A stretch of 64,000 nt of DNA from contig NZ_JAVSJA010000001.1 in assembly GCF_032027425.1 (NCBI RefSeq), positions 992,001 to 1,056,000 on the forward strand, given 5' to 3'. This document shows positions 9,301-16,989 of the stretch, piece after piece. Source of the stretch: Microcystis wesenbergii NRERC-220. Lineage in GTDB: Bacteria > Cyanobacteriota > Cyanobacteriia > Cyanobacteriales > Microcystaceae. The translations under genes were made by a program, and so were the position numbers. The notes under the pieces are model-generated. The model ran no database searches. It had not been told where the DNA came from and was given only the letters and a program-made list of their open reading frames with translations. Within the stretch, counting starts at the first letter, position 1. Each line of letters starts with the position of its first letter.

Positions 9301-10610
9301 AACGAAGAGAGAGCATCGGTGCGGGTGGTGGAAGCAACGGAAATAATATTAGCTAGGTTGTAGCTGGCAGGATAGGAGGGGCTTGTGTCAGTGTTTTTTG
9401 CATCATTACCAGCCGCCGCAATAAATAAAGCCCCCGCCTGACCCGCTGCGTTAATCGCATCGTAGAGCGCTTGACTATAACCGCCTCCTCCCCAGGAGTT
9501 ATTGGTGAGCTTAACTCCTTTGGCCGTCGCATAGTTAATTGCCTTAATGGCATTGGAGGTAGAGCCTGACCCCGTATCATCAAGGAACTTCAGTGGCATG
9601 ATTTTGGCATTCCAAGCCACCCCCGTCACGCCTACCCCATTATTTCCTTTGCCAGCAATGGTTCCCGAAACATGGGTTCCGTGACCATCAACATCACTGG
9701 GGTTATTGTCGTTATAGGCAAAGTCCCAACCGCGAATGTCATCAATGTAGCCATTGCCATCGTTGTCAATGCCGTCGTTGGCAATCTCCCCTGGGTTTGT
9801 CCAGATATTGCCAACTAGGTCTTGGTGATTGTAGTCAACCCCCGTATCAATAACCCCAATCACTAAATTAGGATCGCCGGTTTGAATATCCCAGGCTTCC
9901 GGGGCATCAATATCCGCGTCGGCAGTACCGCCACTTTGTCCGGTGTTATGCAGTCCCCAAAGTTGATTAAAACTGGGGTCATTGGGGAATGTCGCCTGGG
10001 CACTAATTGTGCCTTTTGTCACAATATAGTCGGGTTCAACGTATTCAAAAATCGGATTGGAGCGATATTGTGCCAGAATCTTCTCCACAGAGAGCGACCC
10101 GGATAACTTCCAAATCTCTGCCCCCGTTAGTTTAATCTTCTGGGTTTTAACAGCACCAAAGAGGGACTGAAACTGAGCAACTTGGGCGGCGGCGATCCCT
10201 TGCTTGAACTTGAGAATCACTTGATTGGGAGCATAAGGGGCAAGGGTGCTAGTTGCTGCCGGTTTTAGCTCTGAGGTGACGGGGGCAGCGGTGGGTACAG
10301 AGGCAGGACCGGACCCTGGACTGGAGGTGACGGGGGCAGCGGTGGGTACAGAGGCAGGACGCGACCCTGGACTGGTGGAATAACCAGAAGAGTTAATACT
10401 AAGAGGATCGGGAAACACCACTTGGCCCGTAGCAGCAGGGGAGACTGGAACCGTGGCAGCCTCAGAGGATACTGTAGATGGGGAGGGGTTAGAGTTCAGG
10501 ACTCCTAAGGGAGGAGTTTCCCTCGATACACTTAAATCGTCGGAACCTGTTAAATCAAAGGTGATTGGGGAGGCTCCATCAAAACTCAAAGAATCTTCTA
10601 GAGATGACAT
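6369..10610 (-). CDS. secreted subtilisin-like serine protease with Calx-beta and RTX calcium-binding domains
   Basis: A 1413-residue protein. A Ser/Pro/Ala-rich N-terminus is followed by a propeptide-like segment (about 125-195, APNQVILKFKQG) and an S8 protease domain: VIDTGVDY (Asp about 255), HGTHVSGT (His about 310), GTSMASPH (Ser about 469). Next come a Calx-beta domain, two copies of a 288-residue unit (a beta-rich domain beginning TYFSDDFANN plus a Calx-beta domain), and glycine-rich RTX nonapeptides near 1235-1290 (GLEGDDTLDGG). There is no N-terminal signal peptide; RTX plus a hydrophobic C-terminus suggests type I secretion. Extracellular calcium-dependent proteolysis is inferred. 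It lies in a block flanked by duplicated neighbour sequence, suggesting insertion. Confidence 0.9.
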   Translation of the reverse strand: MSSLEDSLSFDGASPITFDLTGSDDLSVSRETPPLGVLNSNPSPSTVSSEAATVPVSPAATGQVVFPDPLSINSSGYSTSPGSRPASVPTAAPVTSSPGSGPASVPTAAPVTSELKPAATSTLAPYAPNQVILKFKQGIAAAQVAQFQSLFGAVKTQKIKLTGAEIWKLSGSLSVEKILAQYRSNPIFEYVEPDYIVTKGTISAQATFPNDPSFNQLWGLHNTGQSGGTADADIDAPEAWDIQTGDPNLVIGVIDTGVDYNHQDLVGNIWTNPGEIANDGIDNDGNGYIDDIRGWDFAYNDNNPSDVDGHGTHVSGTIAGKGNNGVGVTGVAWNAKIMPLKFLDDTGSGSTSNAIKAINYATAKGVKLTNNSWGGGGYSQALYDAINAAGQAGALFIAAAGNDAKNTDTSPSYPASYNLANIISVASTTRTDALSSFSNYGLTSVDLGAPGSEIYSTTPGNTYATYSGTSMASPHVAGAAALLWSQNPTWTAQQVKNTLMNTGDPLASLAGKTVSGKRLNINNALTATELPSVTVSVSPSSVQEDGATNLVYTFTRTNLNLSSPLTVNFGASGIANAAPVGSDPADYNVLTGSGVTFDPTTKLGTVTFAAGATTATVEVDPIADTVQENSESVILTVNSGTGYIGGSPNTATGTIISEEGFSTYFSDDFANNTKGWTLGTEWQIGAATTSTGQSYGNPDPGTDNTPTADNGVAGVVIGGNASTALHDFYYLTSPIINTSTANQLFLEYARWLNSDYTPYMQNTVDIFNGSSWVNLWSSGASPGVQENAWTPQQFDISAHKSASTQIRFGFNVGSTGVFTVSSWNVDDVKIYGDGGAATKSISIAKTTDGKEAGSVSSVFTLTRTGDLSSALTVNYTLAGTATLGSDYNDPSLGQATFAAFSPTATITLPTIDDSVVDPSETIITKITAPAGYTISGPDTATATILDNEFTTYFSDDFANNTKGWTLGTEWQIGAATTSTGQVYGNPDPGTDNTPTADNGVAGVVIGGNASTALHDFYYLTSPIINTSTANQLFFEYARWLNSDYTPYMQNTVDIFNGSSWVNLWSSGGSPGVQDNAWTPQQFDISAYKSASTQIRFGFNVGSTGVYTVSSWNVDDVKIYDDGGAATKSISLAKTTDGKEAGSVSSVFTLTRTGDLSSALTVNYTLAGTATPGVDYTGTTPSSVTFAAGSSNATITLPTIDDLLSDPSETIITTITAPVGYTISGPSTATATILDNDGNSANNNLVGTSFADALAGVGGKDTISGLEGDDTLDGGANNDNLRGGLGKDSLTGGTGLDTLNYNSLGESLLSGFDVIQGYSGTGASLDRINAPGSIAAINLTASKGTATSLTEAAIQLVLTNAAFAANTAAAFKVTGQSGTFIALNNGVAGFQAASDAIIQLSGYNIAVATPVVVI
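6915..8642 (-). repeat. two tandem copies of an 864-bp coding repeat inside the protease gene
   Basis: Matching landmarks lie exactly 864 bp apart (GAGAAGTAGG at 7750 and 8614). Each copy encodes 288 residues, one jelly-roll-like domain plus one Calx-beta domain. The copies differ at few positions, so the duplication is recent or kept uniform by gene conversion. Confidence 0.9.
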
Positions 10611-11523
10611 ATCTGTACTAAATAAATTGGAACTTACTTATGTTGTCTTCATCAGCAGGCACACCCCATTTTCCGAAAATTAATCGGTTAATTACTTGGG
10701 GGTGTTGGATTTTTTCTGTTTATGGTTAGGGAAAAGGACAAGCCCAACTTTTCTGCCCTGGGGCTAAATCTCTCATCTATTTATGATTATAAATAGACAA
10801 GTTTAACAAAAAAATAAATTTTTTCTTAAATTTATCCAATAGCCTGATGAGTCACAGCAATAAGAAAAGCATTATTGAGAATGAAAAAACGTGAAAGTAT
10901 TAAGCTGCCTGTGCATTTAAATTACTCCTTGAGGCGCAGTTAAAATTCGTTGCGTAAATGCGTCCTAGCTTACTAGGTCAGGGTTTCTCAATCAACAGAG
11001 TAAATACTAAGACTATTTTCCAAAAACTGTAGCCCAATTATAGAAAAGATAATTAAGTGGATAAATCGCCTCTTATTGTTTCTGTGTGTAAGGGAGAAGA
11101 ATAGAAATAATTTTCTAAAATATAGTCTTTAAAACCTTGCATAGCAAGACTTGTATAAATAATAAGCACTAATAAATATACCAGGTTTATCAGAGACAAT
11201 AAATGGGTAATATTTGGAGATAAAAAGTAGTTTTTTGTTCAATAACTGGTAAAATTTTTTATAGTTTTTTAACTGATTTGCGATTTATATTTTTTAAATA
11301 TAAATCAGTAATTTTATTTATTTTTCTATTAATTGCCAGCCAAATATACACCTTTATCTTCTTACAATAAATCAGCCGCCACATTCAAATCAATACCTAT
11401 TGCTTAAATCAAACCTTCTCCTCACTTCAGTCTGGTTTCTGCTGTTTGATTGCTTGTTGTCACCAACTGAAGAAATCTTACCTTTAGATGAGCCTACTTT
11501 TACCTCAATCTGCTTAACCGGAA
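10611..11523. other. long AT-rich intergenic region upstream of the protease
   Basis: No convincing gene is seen on either strand in about 900 bp. It is markedly AT-rich, with poly-A/T stretches around 10800-10850 and 11220-11340. It should contain the promoter of the minus-strand protease near 10620-10750, but no single promoter can be picked with confidence. Confidence 0.6.
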
Positions 11524-11567
11524 CCGTGGCTAAATTAATCTTTTTTCCTAAGTTCCCTGGAAAGATT
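11524..11567. repeat. right copy (first half) of the direct repeat flanking the protease region
   Basis: ACCGTGGCTAAATTAATC and GGAAAGATT recur from the 3' end of the hydrolase gene (6143-6196), with a 13-bp gap. The second half of the repeat resumes at about 11850 (TAGACTGACTGATC), after a MITE-like insertion at 11584-11838. Confidence 0.75.
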
Positions 11568-11583
11568 AAGGTAAAAATTTATT

Positions 11584-11838
11584 TAGGGTTTGCGGCAAAA
11601 AGTTTGTTGGTGGGGTTAGGAGTCGGTAGCCGGTCGTCGGTCGTCAGTCGGGGAAGTCAGAATAACAGAATGACCTCGCGCACTGGGAAGCGGAACCCTT
11701 TGCAATCGCCTCCGGAAAGTGCAAGAATTTTGAGTCCCTCGGATCGATTTCTCAACGTTTGTTTCTGGCACTTTTTTAGTCAAAAAAGTGCCAAAACCGT
11801 TTTCTAGTAAGGCTTCCAGTAATATTCAGCATACCCTA
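11584..11838. mobile_element. MITE-like element with TAGGGTTTGC-type ends
   Basis: It starts TAGGGTTTGCGGCAAAAAGT and ends GCATACCCTA, which is an imperfect inverted repeat with TA at each edge. An internal hairpin, GGCACTTTTTTAGTCAAAAAAGTGCC split by its loop, lies near 11769-11794. It interrupts the right-hand flanking repeat, so it arrived after that duplication. It has no coding capacity. Related copies are at 16779-16985, 30057-30276, 45486-45672 and 46588-46761. Confidence 0.65.
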
Positions 11839-11851
11839 GATATATCGGCCT

Positions 11852-12928
11852 TTAGACTGACTGATCATGGCTATTGGCCACTGGTTCGGGGCTATCCTCG
11901 CCAATCCAAGCCCTGACTAACTCGTAGCAGAGACCGAGCAGAACCGGTCCGACGAACAAACCGATAATCCCGTAGGCGATCACTCCCCCGAACACCCCTA
12001 GCAGAATCACCACCATGGGAATGGGCAGACCGCGCCCCATTAAGATCGGTTTGAGGAAATTATCCACCAAGGTGGCGGGAATCATCCAGATGGTAAATAA
12101 TAGGGCGGTGGAATGGGGTAGTGTTACCCAAGCGTGAATGAGCGCCCCCAAGACAATCAAACCGGGGCCAATTTGGAGAATGCCCAAAATTAGGGTGAGG
12201 AGAGTTAATAAACCGGCCGCAGGCGTTCCCACCGTCACTAAACCGATGCCGATCAAAAGACTCTGGATAATGGCAACGCCAATAATACCGCGGCTAACAT
12301 TGCGGACGGTGGAGGCGGTCAGACTGGCCAGCGCGATGCCTCGACCCGGGGCGATCTTTTCCGCTAACCGGTTCATCAGGTGAGTCAGATTTTTAGCCGA
12401 GAGGGTGAGGGCTGCCGCAATCAGAATCGAGGCGATAAATTTCAGCACCGTCAGACCGGTACTGGTGGCTAGGGAAAGGGAGATTTTCCCCAGTTCTTTT
12501 AATTGCGGCTCGAAGCGCTGAAGAAATTGACCCGTGTTATTTGATGCCTGCTGCCAGAGACTGGCAATCCTTTCGCCGACCAGCGGCCAGGTGGCCACAT
12601 CGGCGGGGGGAGGGGGAATCACCGCCGCACCGGTATCGATATATTCGGCCATCGTTCGCAGATTACCCGCCAGAACCGCTGCAATGCCACTCACCGGACC
12701 GATAATAATCCCTAGACAAAGTAGGGTGAGGAGAACTGTGGCCAGTTTCGCCCGGCCAGCGAGCAGCTTTTTTAACCAGAGAAAGATCGGATACCAAGCG
12801 ATCGCTAGAATTGCTCCCCAGAGGATCATGGTTAGGAAGGGACGCAGCAGGGTAAAACCGGCAAATAACAACAGGCCGAGAAAAAACAGCCGGATGACGA
12901 GATCGATAATTTTAGCGTCATTTTTCAT
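11852..12928 (-). CDS. AI-2E family transporter / PerM-type permease
   Basis: A roughly 358-residue multi-pass membrane protein of the AI-2E/PerM (UPF0118) family. It has the typical paired N-terminal helices, a soluble segment near residues 80-150, and a C-terminal bundle with GLPIPMVVILLGVFGG followed by GLFVGPVLLGL, the family signature. I start it at ATG 12928 (MKNDAKIIDL) because the family begins right before the first helix; an in-frame ATG at 12970 adds 14 polar residues. Family members export small molecules or ions, and the substrate here is unknown. Its last 20 codons are duplicated at 6205-6265 across the protease region. Confidence 0.88.
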   Translation of the reverse strand: MKNDAKIIDLVIRLFFLGLLLFAGFTLLRPFLTMILWGAILAIAWYPIFLWLKKLLAGRAKLATVLLTLLCLGIIIGPVSGIAAVLAGNLRTMAEYIDTGAAVIPPPPADVATWPLVGERIASLWQQASNNTGQFLQRFEPQLKELGKISLSLATSTGLTVLKFIASILIAAALTLSAKNLTHLMNRLAEKIAPGRGIALASLTASTVRNVSRGIIGVAIIQSLLIGIGLVTVGTPAAGLLTLLTLILGILQIGPGLIVLGALIHAWVTLPHSTALLFTIWMIPATLVDNFLKPILMGRGLPIPMVVILLGVFGGVIAYGIIGLFVGPVLLGLCYELVRAWIGEDSPEPVANSHDQSV

Positions 12929-13205
12929 CAATAGCGATCGCCTTTTGGCTAGATGAGGACATTTCTGCAATTATGGCAGTTTTTCGTTATGGGTAGTGAT
13001 TCGCTAGTAGTGGTGAGCCGTCTTGCTTATCTGGTGGGGATTGTGTAGAATATTTCCTGATCAAAATAATTGCCCGATAAATCTCTACAACTGATTCTTT
13101 CAGGGTAAATCTCCTGAGAAATATCTTTTTTTGGTTGGTCGGTGCAATGCTTACTTGCAATCGTCTTGATCGAGTAAAATCGACTAATTTAACCTATTAA
13201 CAAGG

Positions 13206-13976
13206 ATGCAAGCAAATTTATTAGAAGTGCGGGGAGCCACCCGTCGATTTGGGGGATTAGTCGCTGTCGATGGGGTTTCCTTTCAGGTACAAAAAAAGGA
13301 GATTTTTGGCTTAATTGGACCCAACGGGGCGGGAAAAACGACTTTATTTAATCTGATCACCGGTTTAATTCCCCTATCGAGTGGTGATTTAATTTATCAA
13401 GGCTACAGTCTGGCGAATTATCGTCCTCACCAGATCGCTCAGGCAGGAATTGCCCGTACTTTCCAGAATTTGCGCTTATTTGGCGAATTATCGGCTTTAG
13501 AAAATGTAGCGATCGCTGGTCATCTTCACAATAGCTCCAATCTCTGGACAGGAATGTTGGGTTTACCAGTTTCGAGAAGGGAAGAGGAAAAAACCTACAA
13601 AAGAGCGGGGGAATTATTAGATTTAGTCGGATTAACCGACCAAAGCAATCGGAAAGCCCGTAATTTAGCATATGGTGATCAAAGACGCTTGGAAATTGCC
13701 CGCGCTTTAGCTTTGCAACCCCAGTTATTACTGCTCGATGAACCGGCAGCCGGGATGAATCCCAGCGAAAAGGGGGCATTAAGTCAGCTAATTCGACAAA
13801 TTCGTGATAATTCAGAGGATTTAACTGTCCTGTTAATCGAACATCATGTGCCTTTAGTGATGGGATTATGCGATCGCATTGCCGTGTTAGATTTCGGTAA
13901 GTTAATCGCTTTGGGAGATCCGTCCACAGTCAGGGAGAATCCCGCGGTGATTGAAGCTTATTTAGGGGATGAATAA
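13206..13976 (+). CDS. ABC transporter ATP-binding protein, LivG/branched-chain amino acid type
   Basis: A 256-residue ATPase. Walker A is GPNGAGKTT (about residues 38-46), the signature region is LAYGDQRRLEIARAL, and Walker B is LLLLDEPAAGMNP, followed by the switch His in LLIEHH. The AAGMNP and FGLIGPNGAGKTT wording and the length are typical of LivG, the first ATPase of high-affinity amino-acid importers. No LivF, permease or binding-protein gene is adjacent, so it is an isolated subunit, as is common in cyanobacteria where these genes are scattered. The ATG follows AACAAGG. Confidence 0.9.
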   Translation: MQANLLEVRGATRRFGGLVAVDGVSFQVQKKEIFGLIGPNGAGKTTLFNLITGLIPLSSGDLIYQGYSLANYRPHQIAQAGIARTFQNLRLFGELSALENVAIAGHLHNSSNLWTGMLGLPVSRREEEKTYKRAGELLDLVGLTDQSNRKARNLAYGDQRRLEIARALALQPQLLLLDEPAAGMNPSEKGALSQLIRQIRDNSEDLTVLLIEHHVPLVMGLCDRIAVLDFGKLIALGDPSTVRENPAVIEAYLGDE

Positions 13977-14438
13977 GGATTTTAGATAATTGCTATTCGG
14001 GTTAATAGGAGATAATAATGATTATCGAATTACCAGAGATAGTTAGAAAAAGAGTTAAAAGTATAGACCTCTGGTAAAAATCAAAAATTGTTGTTAGGGT
14101 TAGTAGTCAGTAGCCAGTAGTCAGTAGTCAGGATAATTAAGAATGAATAATAATTAATTAAATGGTATCTTGAACATATTTTAGGCAATTTAATCCTTAT
14201 TTTTGCCGTTTTTGAACCCTCGAAAATTAATTATGCAAGAGGTTTAATCAAGGATGTTAACCTTTAAATCTGAGTTAAAACTCTACACTTGCTTCCACTT
14301 AAATGAGGCTGATTTTGTTCTGTGTTAGACTGATATTTGCGTAAGCTCTGCTCTCATTCTAGCATATATCGTGTCAATGTGCTACTATTTAACAGTAAAG
14401 CCAACCTAAAACGGCGGGGTTTCAGACCAAATTTTTCC
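13977..14438. other. intergenic region with short direct repeats
   Basis: No gene is seen. It contains a CAGTAGT/CAGTAGC short tandem repeat tract around 14101-14133, of the same class as the other heptamer-like arrays in the window, within AT-rich DNA. The promoter of the gene at 14439 presumably lies here. Confidence 0.6.
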
Positions 14439-14783
14439 ATGATTCCTTTAACTCTTAATCTCTTGCAAGGTTCCGTTACTTTTCGTTTCAGTCCCAGTGC
14501 TGCCCTAGATTTGCAAAGGGAAATTAATATTTTACTTGATCGCCTAAAAGCGATCGCCAGTAATGCCTCTAGTGGGGGTAAACCCCAACCCCAAAAACCG
14601 CTGGAATATCAGCACACTGGTGATGTGTTTCTGGAAGTGTTTTGTAATCCCAATATTTATCCGAGTCCTTTTTCTGCTAAAGTTTTGTTAACGGTTCGCG
14701 ATGATCGCCTACGCTTAACCACAGAAGCAGAATTAACCCGTGTGATCGAGGATTTAGAGCGTTATCTCGACCAAAATAGTTAG
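14439..14783 (+). CDS. conserved hypothetical protein, 114 residues
   Basis: A small soluble protein beginning MIPLTLNLLQGSVTFRF. I chose ATG 14439 rather than the upstream extension to 14337, because the upstream codons look non-coding. It has a beta-rich start, a Ser/Gly linker near residue 47, and a C-terminal helix (LTRVIEDLERYL). No catalytic motif or membrane segment is visible and I do not recognise a named family. It lies 78 bp upstream of the DUF790 gene on the same strand, so they may be co-transcribed. Confidence 0.75.
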   Translation: MIPLTLNLLQGSVTFRFSPSAALDLQREINILLDRLKAIASNASSGGKPQPQKPLEYQHTGDVFLEVFCNPNIYPSPFSAKVLLTVRDDRLRLTTEAELTRVIEDLERYLDQNS

Positions 14784-14861
14784 AAGCGGGGGATTTTTGG
14801 GGTTTCGACCTTTCCTTGTCGTTCCACCTTTCCCCATCTGATTATTCTTCTCTAGCTTGCC

Positions 14862-16076
14862 ATGTTGCCGACCGATTTATTGATTTCCCGTCAAAATGGC
14901 GAGACAATTATTCCCAAACGCTTACCGATCGCTGCCGATTATCTGGCGATCGCTAAAGAACAAATCACCTGTTTTCAGGAAAGTATCGGTCAAACTAAGG
15001 GAGAATTAAGCCAAAAACTCCTAATCTTGGAGGGAGACAGTCCCGATTATAAAATTAAACGGGGATTTGCTCACCTATTAACCAATCATTTTGCCACCTT
15101 TGAGATTATTAGTCCCTTAGAACCGCAGGAATTAAGAAAAAGAGTTTTTGAACAAGCGGCCAAGTTTGTTCCTATTCCCCAAAATCGATCGCTAATTCTT
15201 CAAACAATTGCCCAGCAACTCAGCCAAGAATTAAATCAAGAAATTTTTCCAGTGGCTCTAGAAAAAGGACTCTATGCTGATTTAGCAGAGAATAAAATTC
15301 TGACTCAATTTGATGCTCCCACCCCCGAAAACCTAATTTATCGTTTTAACCTCTCGCAAATTCAAGGTATTTTTTATCGGGCCAGTTATTTAATCATCAA
15401 CGTCCACCGCAACGATCCGGGGGAATATAAATATCTCTTTCGCTATCTAAAACTATTTCGTTTAATGACTTATATCGAAGGGGATGCCGACACGGGATTC
15501 ACTATTACTATCGATGGTCCCACCAGTTTATTTAAAGCTAACAGTCGTTATGGCATTGAAATCGCTAAATTAATTCCTGCCTTACTCCATGTTACTCACT
15601 GGAATCTGAAGGCACAATTACAGTACAAAGATTCCTATACAGGAACTATTAAAAAACAACAGTTCAATTTAGAGGATAACTGTGGTCTGGTGTCCCACTA
15701 TTCCCCAGGTAAACCCTACGATAGTATGTTAGAGGAATCTTTCGCTAAACGTTGGTTACAGTTAAAAACTGAATGGCAGTTAGAAAGGGAAGTGGATTTA
15801 GTGCCTTTACCCGGAGGAGTGATGATTCCCGACTTCCGTTTAGTACATCCCGATGGTCGCGTTTTTCTCCTCGAAATTGTTGGTTATTGGCGACCAGAAT
15901 ACCTACAAAAGAAATTTTTACAGGTTAAATCGGCCCAAGCAAATAATCTAATTTTAGCCGTATCGGAACGGTTAAATCTAGAAAAAGCTGGAGTTAAATT
16001 TCAAAATCTACCCGCTCAGGTTATCTGGTTTAAAGATAAATTATCACCCCAAGCAGTGTTAGAAGTTTTAAATTAA
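14862..16076 (+). CDS. DUF790 family protein (Bax1-like putative nuclease)
   Basis: A 404-residue protein that I recognise as DUF790, the family of archaeal Bax1, which pairs with the XPB helicase. The C-terminal quarter reads MIPDFRLVHPDGRVFLLEIVG, then GYWRPEYLQKK, then ANNLILAVSERL. This has the Asp...Glu-x-Val layout of a PD-(D/E)XK nuclease core. The N-terminal part (GFAHLL, about residue 65) is the conserved helical region. No XPB-type helicase gene is nearby. A role in DNA repair is inferred from Bax1 and not shown by the sequence. The ATG is 78 bp after the preceding stop. Confidence 0.8.
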   Translation: MLPTDLLISRQNGETIIPKRLPIAADYLAIAKEQITCFQESIGQTKGELSQKLLILEGDSPDYKIKRGFAHLLTNHFATFEIISPLEPQELRKRVFEQAAKFVPIPQNRSLILQTIAQQLSQELNQEIFPVALEKGLYADLAENKILTQFDAPTPENLIYRFNLSQIQGIFYRASYLIINVHRNDPGEYKYLFRYLKLFRLMTYIEGDADTGFTITIDGPTSLFKANSRYGIEIAKLIPALLHVTHWNLKAQLQYKDSYTGTIKKQQFNLEDNCGLVSHYSPGKPYDSMLEESFAKRWLQLKTEWQLEREVDLVPLPGGVMIPDFRLVHPDGRVFLLEIVGYWRPEYLQKKFLQVKSAQANNLILAVSERLNLEKAGVKFQNLPAQVIWFKDKLSPQAVLEVLN

Positions 16077-16092
16077 AAGGTTAAGAAGTTAA

Positions 16093-16122
16093 AAGCGGAA
16101 GTATAGTTTCATACTCCCGCTT
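16093..16122. terminator. hairpin between convergent DUF790 and hsp20 genes
   Basis: The arms AAGCGG/CCGCTT and AGTAT/ATACT pair with one mismatch around a short loop. On the minus strand the stem is followed by TTTTAAC. It lies between two convergent stop codons and fits a shared terminator, better for the minus-strand hsp20. Confidence 0.6.
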
Positions 16123-16178
16123 CGGTTTAATCAGACTAGGTTAGCCTTTTCGCTTAAGACCAGACAATGAGTGCTACC

Positions 16179-16640
16179 TTATTGAGCAATGGCAGGACTG
16201 ATGGACACTTTCACCACTTTATTTTTTTCTTCTTCCGCTTTCGGGAGGGTGAGATTGAGAATGCCATCTTTGTATTCAGCGATCACGTTAGTGTTATCAA
16301 CCCGGACCGGTAGAGGAATAACCCGATGGAATTTACCATAACGGAATTCAGTGCGGGTAAATCCTTCCTCTTCGGTTTTAATTTCCGATTTTCTTTCACC
16401 ATTAATGGTCAGACTATCGGCTGTTACTTCCACGTTGAGGTCTTTGGCTTCCATACCAGGTATTTCCAGTTTAAGCTGAACTGCCTCTGGCGTTTCGGTA
16501 ATTTCCGCCGCTGGGATGAAGGATAACCCCATTTTTTCGCCATTGCCTACATCAGTCGGCACAAGACGGTCAAACAAGCGATTCATTTCTTTTTGTAGGC
16601 TTTCTACTTCTCTGAAAGGTTCCCAACGTATAAGTGCCAT
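16179..16640 (-). CDS. hspA: small heat-shock protein, Hsp20/alpha-crystallin family
   Basis: A 153-residue chaperone. The alpha-crystallin domain spans about residues 45-145, ending in the conserved YKDGILNLTLPK. The N-terminus MALIRWEPFREVE is typical of cyanobacterial HspA. The start is ATG 16640, not the upstream ATG at 16649, because GGAGGTG lies seven bases before it. Such proteins bind unfolding polypeptides and, in cyanobacteria, thylakoid membranes during heat stress. It is a single-gene unit. An inverted repeat upstream (16670-16691) may belong to its control. Confidence 0.93.
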   Translation of the reverse strand: MALIRWEPFREVESLQKEMNRLFDRLVPTDVGNGEKMGLSFIPAAEITETPEAVQLKLEIPGMEAKDLNVEVTADSLTINGERKSEIKTEEEGFTRTEFRYGKFHRVIPLPVRVDNTNVIAEYKDGILNLTLPKAEEEKNKVVKVSISPAIAQ

Positions 16641-16669
16641 ATAATTCACCTCCGCAGTTTTCTTGACGC

Positions 16670-16691
16670 TAGAGATTTTGATTTATCTCTA
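16670..16691 (-). promoter_or_regulatory. 7-bp inverted repeat in the hsp20 upstream region
   Basis: TAGAGAT and ATCTCTA are separated by 8 bp, about 30 bp before the start codon. This could be an operator or a 5'-leader stem-loop. A short RNA thermometer is known for the Synechocystis homologue hsp17. I do not see a clear anti-Shine-Dalgarno pairing here, so the function is open. Confidence 0.35.
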
Positions 16692-16778
16692 CACTTTTAG
16701 GATAGATAAAAGATTCTCTGACTGGGGTAGGGTTTTCGGTATTGAGTTTTTCCAGATTCCCGTACTATCTCCTATACT

Positions 16779-16985
16779 AGAGCTAGGTGAAAAAGTTTTT
16801 CCCGGGGAAGTGGGAAGTGGGGAGTGGGTAGGGTTGATTCATGAATCAACCCTACTATGAATTAACCCTACTATGAATTAACCCTACTATGAATTAACCC
16901 TAGGGGAGTGGGGGGTTTTCTCAGTGAACTGATAACTGATAACTGATAACTGACTCCACCAACAGACTTTTTCAGTAAACCCTAA
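16779..16985. mobile_element. degenerate MITE-like element containing palindrome and short tandem repeats
   Basis: The left edge CTAGAGCTAGGTGAAAAAGT and the right edge ACTTTTTCAGTAAACCCTAA form imperfect terminal repeats of the TAGGGTTTGC family seen at 11584 and 30057. Inside lie a 28-bp palindrome (16828-16855), three 17-bp repeats, and an ACTGATA tract (16922-16950). It fills most of the space between hsp20 and the acyltransferase gene; no gene is seen there. Confidence 0.5.
16828..16902. repeat. 28-bp perfect palindrome followed by three 17-bp tandem repeats
   Basis: The palindrome 16828-16855 reads GTAGGGTTGATTCA then its exact complement, and recurs at 50666-50693. It runs into three copies of a 17-bp unit containing TATGAATTAACCC up to 16902. 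Confidence 0.85.
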
Positions 16986-16989
16986 TTAT

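Noticed and set aside
11400-11807. 135-codon plus-strand open frame after the protease region
   Set aside because: It crosses the duplicated hydrolase tail and the MITE-like element, has no homology-like features, and its composition is that of spacer DNA.
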